From CAWIHS01 sp963836005 (GTDB lineage Bacteria > Pseudomonadota > Gammaproteobacteria > GRL18): DNA of 64,000 nt. A program made the position numbers and the translations under genes. The stretch spans positions 930,001 through 994,000 of the forward strand of contig CAWIHS010000002.1 of NCBI GenBank assembly GCA_963836005.1, written 5' to 3'. Positions 8,001 to 16,282 of the stretch are shown piece by piece; positions within the stretch are counted from its first letter, which is position 1; each line of letters opens with the position of its first letter. Under the pieces are notes generated by a model, which saw only the letters and a program-made list of their open reading frames with translations, searched no databases and was not told where the DNA came from.

Positions 8001-9733
8001 TTGGCCTCCTGTTCGGCGGATTCCGCACGTTTTGCTTCAGTTTCGGCTTTTTCCAGAGCCTGATTGACTTCACTGGATTTTTTTGCCAGTTCCTGTTTGT
8101 GCAGTTGCTTGGCTTTTTCTTCCGCTTCCTTTCGCGTCGCCTCAGCTTCAGCCGTAAGTTTTGCCTGAGCTTCGGCCTGCTGACGCGCGGTATCGGCCTC
8201 TGCGCGCAGTGCTTCTGCTTCCGTTTCTGCTTTTTCACGGGCTGCCATTGCTTTGGCTTTTAACTGTGTTTCGAGTTCAACCTGTTGTTTTGCTTCATCA
8301 AGCTCCTTTGAAGTCTTGCCAAGCATGGTTTGCTGAGCTTCAATTTGAGCTGCCTTGTGCTGTGCTGTGGTTAGCGCCAGTTCAGCTTCCTGGGCACGTT
8401 TGGCTTCCAGTTGTGCTTTTTTCAGGGCATGTTGAGCTTCACTGCGAAGTTCATCTGCCATCTTCTCAGCTGCGCGTCTGGCTTTTTCAACTTCAGCCAG
8501 CTGCCGGGTATTGACTTCAGCTTGTCGGCGTGCGGCTTCAACCGCTGGTGAAGCAATGTTTTGCTCAGATGCTAATGCAGCATTGGTAGAGTTTGCTGCA
8601 TTTTTTTGTAAGCTGCTTGGGTCTAAGGTTTTTGCTGCTGATGCAGACTTATCGATGCTGTCAGCCTGCTCATTAACACTAGCCGCAGTTTCAGGCAGAG
8701 CCTGGCCAACGCCATTCTCCAGCACGGAGGCACGATAGCCTTTCTGAATAAATGTAAAGCAGGCCGCTTTGCTTCGGTTCTGGTCTCCCGAGTAAATAAT
8801 GTAGTATTTTTCTGCATCCAGCGCATTGATCTGTGTATGGATCAGATTAAGAGGTATATTGATGCTGTCAGGTAAACCGTTGATCTGATGTTCCTGTTCA
8901 GTGCGTACATCGACCAGCAGGTATTTTTTATTATCCTGCTGTTCCAGTTCAGTAGATTGAATGAAGCTGATCAATGGTGCTACCAGCAGATCAATAAAAT
9001 ATTTTTTGTGCAGGGATAAGATAACACCATCAGTATCCATCGTTACACTGGCGCCGCGTTTACCACCTGTGATCAGCGCTTCTTCACCAAAACCATCACC
9101 TGCGCGCAGCGCTGCCAAAGTGATTTCTGCACCGCTGGTTGGGCTGGTTTTGCTGACTATGCAGCGGCCTTGCTGAATAATATAATATTGTTCATCGTTA
9201 TCATCATTTTCACTGACTATACGCTCACCCTTTGCCAGTGGTGTTTCTTCAAGTCTCATCATCAGCGCCTGAATGTTGGCGGCGGGCAGCTGCAGGAATG
9301 CGCTGGATTTAAGGAAACGGCTCATCCAGTCATCATCTTCCTCTTCATCCAGTTCAGAAACCTGAATACTGGAAGGGGTGTTCCAGTTCAGCAGAATATC
9401 GAGCAGATCTTTGTCAATGATCAAAATGGAGATATTGCTTCTTGCTCTGGCACTGGCAGGTCTGGGAGTTTCATTGGCGATGGGTTTTTTAGCCTCAGCT
9501 GTGTTGGCTGCAATTAGCTGCGTTTTCTTTTTTCCATACTTCAGTTCAATCGTCCCGGATAACAGAAAAATAGTCCATTTATCTTTATCACCCTGTTTAA
9601 ACAGGGTGCGACCGGCAGGGATGTTCTGAACTGCTGATTTATCAATGACTTCCTGTACTTTCTCAAGCCCCAGAGTATCCAGCGGTGTAAAGGTTTTTAT
9701 GACGTTGATATCAAGATTAGGCGCAGCTGCCAT
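5096..9733 (-). CDS. Double cNMP-binding + rhodanese protein with giant coiled-coil tail
   Basis: 1545 residues, no signal peptide or membrane segment. Domains: degenerate cyclic-nucleotide-binding fold (about 15-120, no FGE motif); a second, better-kept one (about 138-250) with FGEEAL at 215-220 and Arg226 of the phosphate cassette; rhodanese fold (about 255-345). In the rhodanese loop the catalytic Cys is replaced: YSGDQNRS has Ser315. From about 390 to 1500 the chain is Glu/Gln/Ala/Lys-rich coiled coil, including a block (nt about 5990-6790) of near-identical 14-residue repeats such as EMEKIQQEAAQTQA. The head architecture of about 350 residues is known in other gammaproteobacteria; the tail is the unusual part. 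GGAG lies 8 bases before the ATG. Role unknown; scaffold or cytoskeleton-like function is inference. Confidence 0.9.
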   Translation of the reverse strand: MAAAPNLDINVIKTFTPLDTLGLEKVQEVIDKSAVQNIPAGRTLFKQGDKDKWTIFLLSGTIELKYGKKKTQLIAANTAEAKKPIANETPRPASARARSNISILIIDKDLLDILLNWNTPSSIQVSELDEEEDDDWMSRFLKSSAFLQLPAANIQALMMRLEETPLAKGERIVSENDDNDEQYYIIQQGRCIVSKTSPTSGAEITLAALRAGDGFGEEALITGGKRGASVTMDTDGVILSLHKKYFIDLLVAPLISFIQSTELEQQDNKKYLLVDVRTEQEHQINGLPDSINIPLNLIHTQINALDAEKYYIIYSGDQNRSKAACFTFIQKGYRASVLENGVGQALPETAASVNEQADSIDKSASAAKTLDPSSLQKNAANSTNAALASEQNIASPAVEAARRQAEVNTRQLAEVEKARRAAEKMADELRSEAQHALKKAQLEAKRAQEAELALTTAQHKAAQIEAQQTMLGKTSKELDEAKQQVELETQLKAKAMAAREKAETEAEALRAEADTARQQAEAQAKLTAEAEATRKEAEEKAKQLHKQELAKKSSEVNQALEKAETEAKRAESAEQEANRLKQEAEQALKKADSEANRARQAEQARIEAEEAIRQASAEQLSEKQQALEQAQLQAEEEARKVTAAIEEANRLKQEAEQALQTSEELAIKSSDAEEALKQAREEIERLRKDADARQHAEIHEARQKAQEEKQRAEQLEKERETAFLEVERLKQEMSEARDAMAAELEKQQQEQLKLYQQELEKNQQASAQNQTSVESELEKYKSEMQEAQQALTGEYERLSQEKEKRLEQEIKQAQAEVDQYENLLQSVDDSRLEAQEEIKLLNEQLKQTKEDQEKQRYEELAEAEQRIAKANERAQTAETARKSFESELEKMREEASQAKAEMDQAKQEAALKRAEIEQVREEIALQQAEMERMCNESAQTQAEMDQIQQESEQALKEMEIIRTEAAQTLAEKEKIQQESEQARADMERLQQESADAQAEMEKIQQEAAQTKLDMDHIKQESEQAQAEMAKARQESADAQTERNKIQQEAAQTQLEMDHIKQESEQAQAEMAKARREAEQAQAEMEEFQQEAAQTQAEMDHIRQESEQAREEMDKARQETEQAQAEMEKIQQEAAQTQAEMDHIKQESEQAREEMDKARQETEQAQAEMEKIQQEAAQTQAEMEKIQQEAAQTQAEMNHIKQESEQARTEMAKARQEAEQAQAEMEKFRQESADAQAEMDQIRQETEQARAEMVQARASMEQKLKQERLELEKELDKERHEHAAAVAQQRQQMEADKQTMLDEAEKLEAEVVKYHQEIVAFRDEMDKARQESLLEAQQLKQQKEALEAQSRKETQALRIQMETLREQALHETNLLQKQKEEIEKQALEANIKLQEQLTQLDQAKQEALNESKHIMDQKLEMEKLAQAEALELKQELEQIQLNKKRQEESLAKQQEELKHIRAEADLLQMHINEEAERVEKIEHENALLLAREEARKQAIEEAKRRRSIRGQSAITEIPTLDKTPVHTIENDLLAAYQSILKEGDAS
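5990..6790 (-). repeat. Internal 42-bp (14-residue) coding repeats
   Basis: Inside the cNMP/rhodanese coiled-coil gene, 42-base units encode 14-residue blocks of two heptads. Units alternate in threes, of the types EMEKIQQEAAQTQA, EMDHIKQESEQARE and EMDKARQETEQAQA, giving a 126-base super-unit. Several units are nearly identical at DNA level, which points to recent duplication. All other frames stay unusually open across the block as a by-product. Confidence 0.85.
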
Positions 9734-9899
9734 TGGTGGACTCCATGTCTTCTCATTATGATTGAACAGTATGCGAGAGAGGATCGCTTGTCCATTCTAG
9801 CAGAAGCATATTTTTTGCCCAGAATCAATGCGTAAAACTTTGAACCAGTTCAGTTATAATATGACTCACGTGTTTAAAGTCTCAAAATCAGGTTAATTA

Positions 9900-12800
9900 A
9901 TGAATCAGCAACTGGATCAGCTCTATCAGCTCATTAATCAATGCTATCTGTATGATCGTTATCCCCTGAAAAGAGAACTGCATAAATTATCCCGTAAACT
10001 CAAACAGCAGTCAGGTCAGTTTTCTGATTCACTTATTGCTCAACTTGAAGGCTGCAAACATAAAATAAACCAGTCAATACAGAAAGTGCTGCAGCGCAGG
10101 CAAAATGTTCCCAATATAGATTTTGCGGATGTTTTACCCGTTGCACAGAAACTGAACGTTATCCAACAGGCTATTAAAGATCACCAGGTTCTTATCATAG
10201 CCGGTGAAACCGGATCGGGAAAAACGACTCAGATACCGAAAATGGCCCTGTCCGTCGGGCGGGGAATATTCGCTCAGATTGCTCATACTCAACCTCGACG
10301 ACTGGCGGCCAGAAGTGTTGCCGAGCGCATCGCCAATGAGCTGCATGGTCAATTGGGCGAAGAGGTTGGTTATAAAGTACGTTTTAATGATAAATCCAGG
10401 GATGAGACCTATATCAAACTCATGACCGACGGGATTTTACTGGCTGAAACGCAGCATGATCGATTACTCAATCGTTATGACACCATCATCATTGACGAAG
10501 CTCATGAGCGCAGTCTGAATATTGATTTTTTACTCGGATATATTAAACAGATTTTGCCTAAAAGGGCGGATCTTAAAGTTATTATTACTTCGGCAACTAT
10601 TGATACGCAAAGATTTGCGACTTTTTTTTCCAATGCTCCGGTGATAGAGGTGTCAGGGCGTACCTATCCGGTAGAAGTGCGTTATCGTTTTGCAGGTGCG
10701 GCGGGGGAAAATCAAACGGGAGATGCGCTGGCTGAAGAGGCGCGAGGGAGCGTTGAGAAAACTCTGGTTGAAAGTATTCTGGATGCCGTTGATGAATTAT
10801 CCTTTGAGCCTGCTGGTGATATTCTGGTGTTTCTTCCCGGAGAAAGAGAAATCAGGGAAACGTCAGAGGCTTTGCGTAAACATCATCCGGCACACACTGA
10901 AATTCTGCCTTTGTTTGCACGATTATCCCATGCGGAACAGCAGCGTATTTTTTCAGCACACACGGGCCGGCGTATTATTCTGGCCACCAATGTGGCAGAA
11001 ACTTCTTTAACTGTTCCCGGAATACGCTATGTCATTGATTCAGGACTGGTACGTATGAGCCGTTACAGTATCCGCCATAAAATACAACGGCTGCCGATTG
11101 AAAAGATATCCCAGGCATCGGCGAGGCAACGTAGTGGTCGATGTGGACGGATCAGTGCTGGGATTGCTATTCGATTGTATAGTGAGCAGGATCATGAGCA
11201 ACGTCCTGCGTTTACTGAACCAGAGCTGCTCAGGACCAATCTTGCCCAGGTGATACTGCAGATGCTGAACTTGAATCTGGGCGATATCCATGCCTTTGCA
11301 TTTATTGACAAACCGTCAGCGAAACTGATCAACGATGGTTTTTTACTGCTGGAGCAACTTGGAGCTATAGATACCCAGCGTCAGGTAACAGCACTCGGCC
11401 GCTCGTTAGCACGTTTTTCGCTAGATCCCAGGGTTGCCAGGGTGATCATTGCTGCGCAGGAAAATAATGTATTATCCGAAGTTTTAATCATTGCAGCAGC
11501 ACTGAGCTGTCAGGATCCCCGTGAACGTCCAGCAGATAAGCAGCAGGCTGCGGATGAAAAACATGCCCTGTTTGCGAGTAAGAAATCTGATTTTATCAGC
11601 TATATCAAACTGTGGTTTTCCTATCAGCAGCAGCGTAAGCATCTTTCACAAAATAAGCTGCGTAAATACTGTAAAAGCCAGTTTATTAATTATTTGCGCA
11701 TGCGTGAATGGCGTGACCTGTATCAGCAGCTATACACTCAGGCGAAAGAGTCAGGCTTTAGATTTAATCTTTTTCAATATCATGGGCCTGACGATGAAGA
11801 ACTGTTAAATTATACAGCCATTCATCAGGCTTTATTAAGCGGCTTTTTGGCAAATGTAGCTTATCGGGAGGAAAAAGGCAGCTATCTGGGCACCCGGGGT
11901 ATGCGGCTGGCTATATTTCCCGGTTCAAAACTGTATAAAACCAGACCAAAATGGATCATGGCTGCAGAAATTGTCGAGACATCCAATGTGTATGCGCGAA
12001 CAGTTGCGGCCATAGAACCTGTCTGGCTGGAAAATCAGGCCAGACATATTATCAGGCAGCAGTATTTTGATCCTTTCTGGGAGTCCAAACCCGGTCAGGT
12101 GTCAGCCTGGAGCAAATTAACACTTTACGGGTTGGTCATAAATCCTAAAAAGAAGGTAAATTACGGTCCCATCGATCCCGATGTATCAAGAGAAATTTTT
12201 ATCCGCGACGCACTGGTTAGCGGGATATATACAGACCATCGAAAACAGCAGCCGGAGTTTATCAAACACAATTTTGCGTTAATTCACGAACTGGAACATC
12301 TGGAACATAAATCCAGACGCAAGGACCTGTTGGTAGATGAGCTGGCTATATTTGAGTTTTATGCCCAACGTGTTGAGCAAAAAATATTCTCCCGGGCAGC
12401 CTTTGAAAAATGGCGCAAAAAAGTTGAGACCAGCGAGCCAGAATTTCTGTATATGCAGCAAGACGATCTATTGAAAAAGCCGGCAGATCATATCTCCGAT
12501 GAACTTTATCCTGCGACTATTCAGTGCGGCCGGCAGGGACATCCTTTAAGTTTACCTCTGGAATATCATTTTTTACCGGGACATGCCCTGGATGGAGTGA
12601 CTGCTGTGCTGCCTTTGAGTGTCATAAACCAGCTGGATGAGAAAAAGTTTGACTGGCTGGTACCGGGTCTTATCCGGGAAAAAATAACCTTGATGCTCCG
12701 CTCACTTCCCAAATCCATTCGTAAGCAGTTTGTTCCGATACCGGATACAGTCACTGCATTTTTACAACAGGTAAGCTATAGAGAGGGAGAACTGCTGCAG

Positions 12801-13931
12801 CTGCTGCTTGCCTTTCTTGAAACCAAAGACCATTCGATACGCCGACTGGAAAATGGCGATAAAAAAATTATTGATAAAAACATGCCGGAGCATCTGAAAA
12901 TGAATTTCAAACTGGTCGATCAGATGCAACAGGAGCTGGACAGCAGTCGTGACTTTGCGGGGCTTAAACAGCAGTGGGGTCATCAGGCATTACAGCAACT
13001 CGAGCAGGAAATTGATGACTCTATTGAGCGTGATGGCATCACTGCGTGGGAGAATATTCATTTGCCGGATAAACTGGAAATTCATCGCCATGGTTTGAGT
13101 ATGCTGATGTATCCTGCTCTGACAGATCACCAGCAAAGTGTTTCCATTAAACTTTTTGATCGACCGCAGATTGCCAGCAAACAGCATTGGCAGGGTGTGT
13201 TTCGTCTTTTATTAATGAGCCTGCAGGCTGACCTACAGCGATTGAAAAAAGAATTACCAGAAATTGATAAGCTGTGTCTGTTATTTACCCCCTATGCTTG
13301 CTGCAATGAACTCAAAGATGATCTGCTTAATGCTGTAGTCTTAAATTGCATCGATACTGACAAACGTATCGGTGATGAGGCGGAGTTTAAACATCTGCAG
13401 GCACAGGTGAAAGATAAACTGCAGCACGAAGCTGAAGAAATCTGTAAAGCGGTGTTAAATGTTCTAGTGGAAAATCAGCAACTGGCTAAAAAACTCAAGG
13501 GAAATATTCCATTTAATCTGCTCAACTGTATCAGTGATATTAAAATGCAGCAACAGAACCTGATTTATAAAGGTTTTGTAACTCAGACTTCGTTGCTCTG
13601 GCTAAAACGTTTACCAAGATTTCTGAAAGCCATGCAGCTTCGTATTGACAAGGCAAAAAACGATTACCGCAAGGATGAGCTTAATCAGAAACAGATTGAG
13701 CCGTTGTGGAATTGCTATGCTAAAACAAAAGCAGAAATTGAGAAAAATATCAGTGATGATCCCAGGCAAAGCGAAACTTATTTTCCTGATCCTGAGTTAC
13801 AGCAGTACCGATGGCTAATCGAGGAATTACGTGTTTCGCTGTTTGCCCAGGAACTGAAAACTTCACAACCTGTTTCAGTTAAACGCCTGGAGAAAAAATG
13901 GCAGGAAGTAAATGCTCATCAACATTCATAG
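9900..13931 (+). CDS. hrpA: ATP-dependent RNA helicase HrpA
   Basis: DEAH-box 3'-5' RNA helicase, linked in E. coli to mRNA processing and stalled-ribosome rescue. 1343 residues (E. coli about 1300). Visible motifs: GETGSGKT (102-109), IIIDEAHERSLNIDF with DEAH at 199-202, SATID, FLPGEREI, TNVAETSLTVPGI and QRSGRCGRI. The winged-helix/ratchet region follows, then the long HrpA-specific C-terminal domain (DUF3418). The ATG at 9900 gives an N-terminus resembling other HrpA proteins. The last codons CAT TCA TAG run into a remnant family A repeat end, so the current stop codon is made from the repeat sequence. Confidence 0.95.
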   Translation: MNQQLDQLYQLINQCYLYDRYPLKRELHKLSRKLKQQSGQFSDSLIAQLEGCKHKINQSIQKVLQRRQNVPNIDFADVLPVAQKLNVIQQAIKDHQVLIIAGETGSGKTTQIPKMALSVGRGIFAQIAHTQPRRLAARSVAERIANELHGQLGEEVGYKVRFNDKSRDETYIKLMTDGILLAETQHDRLLNRYDTIIIDEAHERSLNIDFLLGYIKQILPKRADLKVIITSATIDTQRFATFFSNAPVIEVSGRTYPVEVRYRFAGAAGENQTGDALAEEARGSVEKTLVESILDAVDELSFEPAGDILVFLPGEREIRETSEALRKHHPAHTEILPLFARLSHAEQQRIFSAHTGRRIILATNVAETSLTVPGIRYVIDSGLVRMSRYSIRHKIQRLPIEKISQASARQRSGRCGRISAGIAIRLYSEQDHEQRPAFTEPELLRTNLAQVILQMLNLNLGDIHAFAFIDKPSAKLINDGFLLLEQLGAIDTQRQVTALGRSLARFSLDPRVARVIIAAQENNVLSEVLIIAAALSCQDPRERPADKQQAADEKHALFASKKSDFISYIKLWFSYQQQRKHLSQNKLRKYCKSQFINYLRMREWRDLYQQLYTQAKESGFRFNLFQYHGPDDEELLNYTAIHQALLSGFLANVAYREEKGSYLGTRGMRLAIFPGSKLYKTRPKWIMAAEIVETSNVYARTVAAIEPVWLENQARHIIRQQYFDPFWESKPGQVSAWSKLTLYGLVINPKKKVNYGPIDPDVSREIFIRDALVSGIYTDHRKQQPEFIKHNFALIHELEHLEHKSRRKDLLVDELAIFEFYAQRVEQKIFSRAAFEKWRKKVETSEPEFLYMQQDDLLKKPADHISDELYPATIQCGRQGHPLSLPLEYHFLPGHALDGVTAVLPLSVINQLDEKKFDWLVPGLIREKITLMLRSLPKSIRKQFVPIPDTVTAFLQQVSYREGELLQLLLAFLETKDHSIRRLENGDKKIIDKNMPEHLKMNFKLVDQMQQELDSSRDFAGLKQQWGHQALQQLEQEIDDSIERDGITAWENIHLPDKLEIHRHGLSMLMYPALTDHQQSVSIKLFDRPQIASKQHWQGVFRLLLMSLQADLQRLKKELPEIDKLCLLFTPYACCNELKDDLLNAVVLNCIDTDKRIGDEAEFKHLQAQVKDKLQHEAEEICKAVLNVLVENQQLAKKLKGNIPFNLLNCISDIKMQQQNLIYKGFVTQTSLLWLKRLPRFLKAMQLRIDKAKNDYRKDELNQKQIEPLWNCYAKTKAEIEKNISDDPRQSETYFPDPELQQYRWLIEELRVSLFAQELKTSQPVSVKRLEKKWQEVNAHQHS

Positions 13932-13967
13932 GTATGTACTTAAGCAAAATTATCTTTAGGTACATAG
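13927..13967 (+). repeat. Remnant of family A element (fused ends)
   Basis: Begins CATAGGTATGTACTTAAGC, matching the outer end of complete family A copies. It then runs directly into a partial opposite end (TTTAGGTACATAGG), as if the core had been lost. No flanking duplication is seen. It contains the hrpA stop codon TAG. Confidence 0.65.
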
Positions 13968-13984
13968 GAAAGAATAAACAGGGA

Positions 13985-14046
13985 AAGATTTTTCTCTTAT
14001 TGCTATAACTGGCAATTATTGAAAATAGCAGCACATCCCTGTGCCA
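13985..14046 (-). repeat. Partial family C element
   Basis: The stretch with ATTATTGAAAATAGCAGCACAT matches, in reverse orientation, the middle of the complete family C copy at 29785-29950. Only the inner hairpins are present; the outer ends are missing. Confidence 0.55.
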
Positions 14047-14074
14047 CATAACACCAGAATTGCAGGGGGATGGA

Positions 14075-14269
14075 TCAGGCCTTTTTGGCCAGTTTTAAAC
14101 AATCCACTCTCCAGCAGCAATCCAGCTGATCACAGGATTCGTCACCTGTAGCAAAACAGTCATCATTGTTTTCTTTGGTCTGGATGGCTCTGACCAATCG
14201 GGTTTTATTAAGTTTGCCCGGCTTGATACCGAGTTTAATGGCTGTTTTTCTGATTTCTGTCATATTCAC
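14075..14269 (-). CDS. Small SAP-like, cysteine-containing protein
   Basis: About 64 residues. The N-terminal half, MTEIRKTAIKLGIKPGKL followed by NKTRLVRAIQ, resembles a SAP/Rho-N helix-extended-loop-helix motif. The C-terminal half is Cys-rich (CFAT, CDQLDCCWRVDCL). I recall small proteins of this pattern as recurrent and uncharacterised in gammaproteobacteria; nucleic-acid binding would be inference. The frame extends to 14353, but the upstream 28 codons look non-coding. I chose GTG at 14269 because AGGAG sits about 11 bases upstream; ATG 14263 is the alternative. Confidence 0.7.
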   Translation of the reverse strand: MNMTEIRKTAIKLGIKPGKLNKTRLVRAIQTKENNDDCFATGDESCDQLDCCWRVDCLKLAKKA

Positions 14270-14628
14270 TGTTATTGTTGCTCCTGTTAAGTACTTGCAA
14301 GATATATAAGAATACCCATAATGATTGGCTATTTCTGCATCTGGACTCTGCACCTGGACTCTGCACAGAAGTCCTATCCTGGCGCTGAAGTAGTTTATTA
14401 TTTATGGGTATTAAATTTTAGGCTATTATCTTTGAATTAAGAGTAACTTGCAAAATTTTTATGCGGTGCATACAGAAGGGAAATCTCAGTTAGATTTAAA
14501 TGTTACTTTGCTGCAAAAGCAAAACTCTGAAAACAGGAAAAATTTTATAAAGTGCACTAAACTTCCATACAATAAGGAAGTTATATTATACTATTTGTTT
14601 TGTCATTATTTTTTACAGGGTAGCCAAT
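14270..14628. other. Gene-poor spacer with 13-bp tandem repeat
   Basis: Holds two adjacent copies of CTGGACTCTGCAC at 14341-14353 and 14354-14366, then AT-rich sequence. A weak frame at 14448-14642 is not convincing as a gene. This spacer should contain the divergent promoters for the SAP-like and pentapeptide-repeat genes, but I cannot place them reliably. Confidence 0.6.
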
Positions 14629-14967
14629 ATGTCAACTCCTAAAACATCTCATGATCCGCTCTATCAATTACTCAGAGAGGGTAAAATCAAAGAGTTTAAT
14701 AGCAGACAAAAGGCAGGGAAGGTATGTGATTTAAATGGCTATGATTTTAGTTCTATGGATTTACGCGGTATCAATGCTTATGGACTTGAGCTGTGTGATT
14801 GCAATTTTAGAATGGCAGACTTGAGAGGTATAGATTTTCGTCAGACTAAACTGGCGGGTTCAACCATCAACAGGGCTAAAATTTCCGGCACCTTTTTCCC
14901 CGCTGATATTTCCGCTGCAGAAATCCTGCTTTCTCTAGAGCACGGTACACGGATCAGAGCGAACTAA
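14629..14967 (+). CDS. Pentapeptide-repeat protein
   Basis: 112 residues. From about 33 to 85 it shows five-residue periodicity with the A(D/N)LxX pattern: LNGYDFSSMDLRGINAYGL, CNFRMADLRGIDFRQTKL, AGSTINRAKISGTFF. This predicts a short right-handed quadrilateral beta-helix. N-terminal part (DPLYQLLREGKIKEFNSRQ) is helical, and the ending SAAEILLSLEHGTRIR is a recurring tail in short gammaproteobacterial members. AGGG is found upstream of the ATG. No function can be assigned from sequence. Confidence 0.85.
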   Translation: MSTPKTSHDPLYQLLREGKIKEFNSRQKAGKVCDLNGYDFSSMDLRGINAYGLELCDCNFRMADLRGIDFRQTKLAGSTINRAKISGTFFPADISAAEILLSLEHGTRIRAN

Positions 14968-14985
14968 GTATAACTAAACGGTCAG

Positions 14986-15324
14986 TTAACAGGCAGTGCT
15001 GAACAGCTGATGAGAATAATCAGGATTATTGAACGGCTGTAAAATTTTTTTGCATAGCTGCTGGTTTTCATCGTACATAACCCCGATGCCCTGCTCATCG
15101 CTATATATAACGGTAGCTGAGAAATGTAAAGGAGTTGCAGAAATTCCAGTCTGGTAAATACTAAGTTCAATGTTGCTGTAATCACAAATTGATGTTGCTG
15201 CTGTAGTGATATACATACCATTTTTACTCAGGTTGAGAACTTTACCCCGTAATATACCCAATGCCTGATAATCGATAATAACTTCAAAGCTGACAGGTAT
15301 TCTGTCATGTCGGCGCATATTCAT
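14986..15324 (-). CDS. PilZ-domain protein
   Basis: Single-domain protein of 112 residues. The N-terminal MNMRRHDRIPVSFEV carries the RxxxR c-di-GMP contact, and LNLSKNGMYI fits the (D/N)xSxxG strand motif, here with Asn in place of Asp. This suggests c-di-GMP binding, but the partner is not in the neighbourhood. A run of G residues (GGGGGGAAACC) lies just before the first ATG and serves as ribosome binding site. The nearest genes are convergent (pentapeptide gene) and a distant two-component system, so no operon is implied. Confidence 0.85.
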   Translation of the reverse strand: MNMRRHDRIPVSFEVIIDYQALGILRGKVLNLSKNGMYITTAATSICDYSNIELSIYQTGISATPLHFSATVIYSDEQGIGVMYDENQQLCKKILQPFNNPDYSHQLFSTAC

Positions 15325-15679
15325 GGTTTCCCCCCCATCTATGAAATTTAGAACTAACTTTGCAGCGCTTCTAAAATAATTTTTGATGCCGGTTTATAAG
15401 CTGCCTGAAGGTCATTGTTATTGTATGCTTTCTTTAACCGTTGCTGAAAATATTAATTAACCTGTTGTTAATATCTGCTATTTTAACGCTTATGCTTCAG
15501 CAAAATAAATAGGAGGGAATACTGCGTGTTTAAGGGAATGCCCTAGTTTGTGGCCATCCATTTATGAATGGAAACTAGTTAGTGCCTATGACATAGGGTG
15601 TAAATTCAATGCGTAACGGTTTGCAAATTAAGACTGATGGCAGAAAATTCCAGCCTGGCGGGCAGCGCATCAGCAAATA
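15325..15679. other. Gene-free spacer with palindrome
   Basis: No coding frame of note. Contains the short family C palindrome at 15543-15578 and the expected promoter region of the PilZ gene. Confidence 0.6.
15543..15578. repeat. Solo family C palindrome
   Basis: CTAGTTT at 15543-15549 pairs with AAACTAG at 15572-15578, with inner CCATCCAT/AATGG pairing. The same CCATCCATTTAT...AACTAG pattern forms the ends of the longer family C copy near 29785-29950, so this looks like a copy reduced to its ends. Confidence 0.6.
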
Positions 15680-16282
15680 TCATACCTTAAGAGTGATTTT
15701 AACCAGTTCTGCGACTGAACCGGCCTGCATTTTTTCCATCATGCGGGCACGGTGTACTTCAACGGTTTTAATGCTTACATTCAATTCATGAGCAATGACT
15801 TTATTGGGCTTGCCTTGAGTGACCCGTTGCATGACTTCGTTTTCTCGGGGGGTGAGAGATGATATTCGCTGTTTAATGGATTCGTTTGCTGAGCGTAACT
15901 GATTGGATTCAGTATTTTGCTTTAATGCACGCTGGACCGCGTCTAGAAGATGCTGATCATTAAAAGGCTTCTCAATAAAATCAAACGCACCACGCTTTAA
16001 CGCTTTGACAGCCATCGGCACGTCCCCATGGCCGGTTATAAATATCAGCGGTACCTTAATATTAAGTTTGTTCATCTCTTCCTGGGCATCCAGACCGCTC
16101 ATGCCCGGCATCCTGACGTCCATAACGATACAGCCCGTATCATTATCACTGTAGTTCTGTAAAAATTCATCTGCAGAAGAGTAAGTGTTGACTGTCAGCC
16201 CTATGGATTCAATCAGCCATGCGGTGGATTGTCTGACTGCTTCATCATCATCAACAATAAACACTTTGTTGTCATTACTCAT
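15680..16282 (-). CDS. FixJ/TtrR-type response regulator
   Basis: 200 residues. Receiver domain 1-120 with acidic pocket DDD (11-13), phospho-acceptor Asp55 in VMDVRMPGMSG, Thr83 region FITGHGDV and Lys105 in IEKPF. A LuxR-type helix-turn-helix follows at about 138-195 (LTPRENEVM...KVIAHELNVSIKTVEVHRARMMEKM). The start overlaps the kinase gene end by 8 bases, so the two are translationally coupled. Most like FixJ, TodT and TtrR. The regulated genes are not obvious: no tetrathionate reductase gene lies in the window. Confidence 0.9.
   Translation of the reverse strand: MSNDNKVFIVDDDEAVRQSTAWLIESIGLTVNTYSSADEFLQNYSDNDTGCIVMDVRMPGMSGLDAQEEMNKLNIKVPLIFITGHGDVPMAVKALKRGAFDFIEKPFNDQHLLDAVQRALKQNTESNQLRSANESIKQRISSLTPRENEVMQRVTQGKPNKVIAHELNVSIKTVEVHRARMMEKMQAGSVAELVKITLKV

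Noticed and set aside
14448..14642. 64-codon frame before the pentapeptide gene
   Set aside because: No ribosome site, low-complexity Lys/Asn/Tyr/Phe translation, overlaps the start of a better gene.
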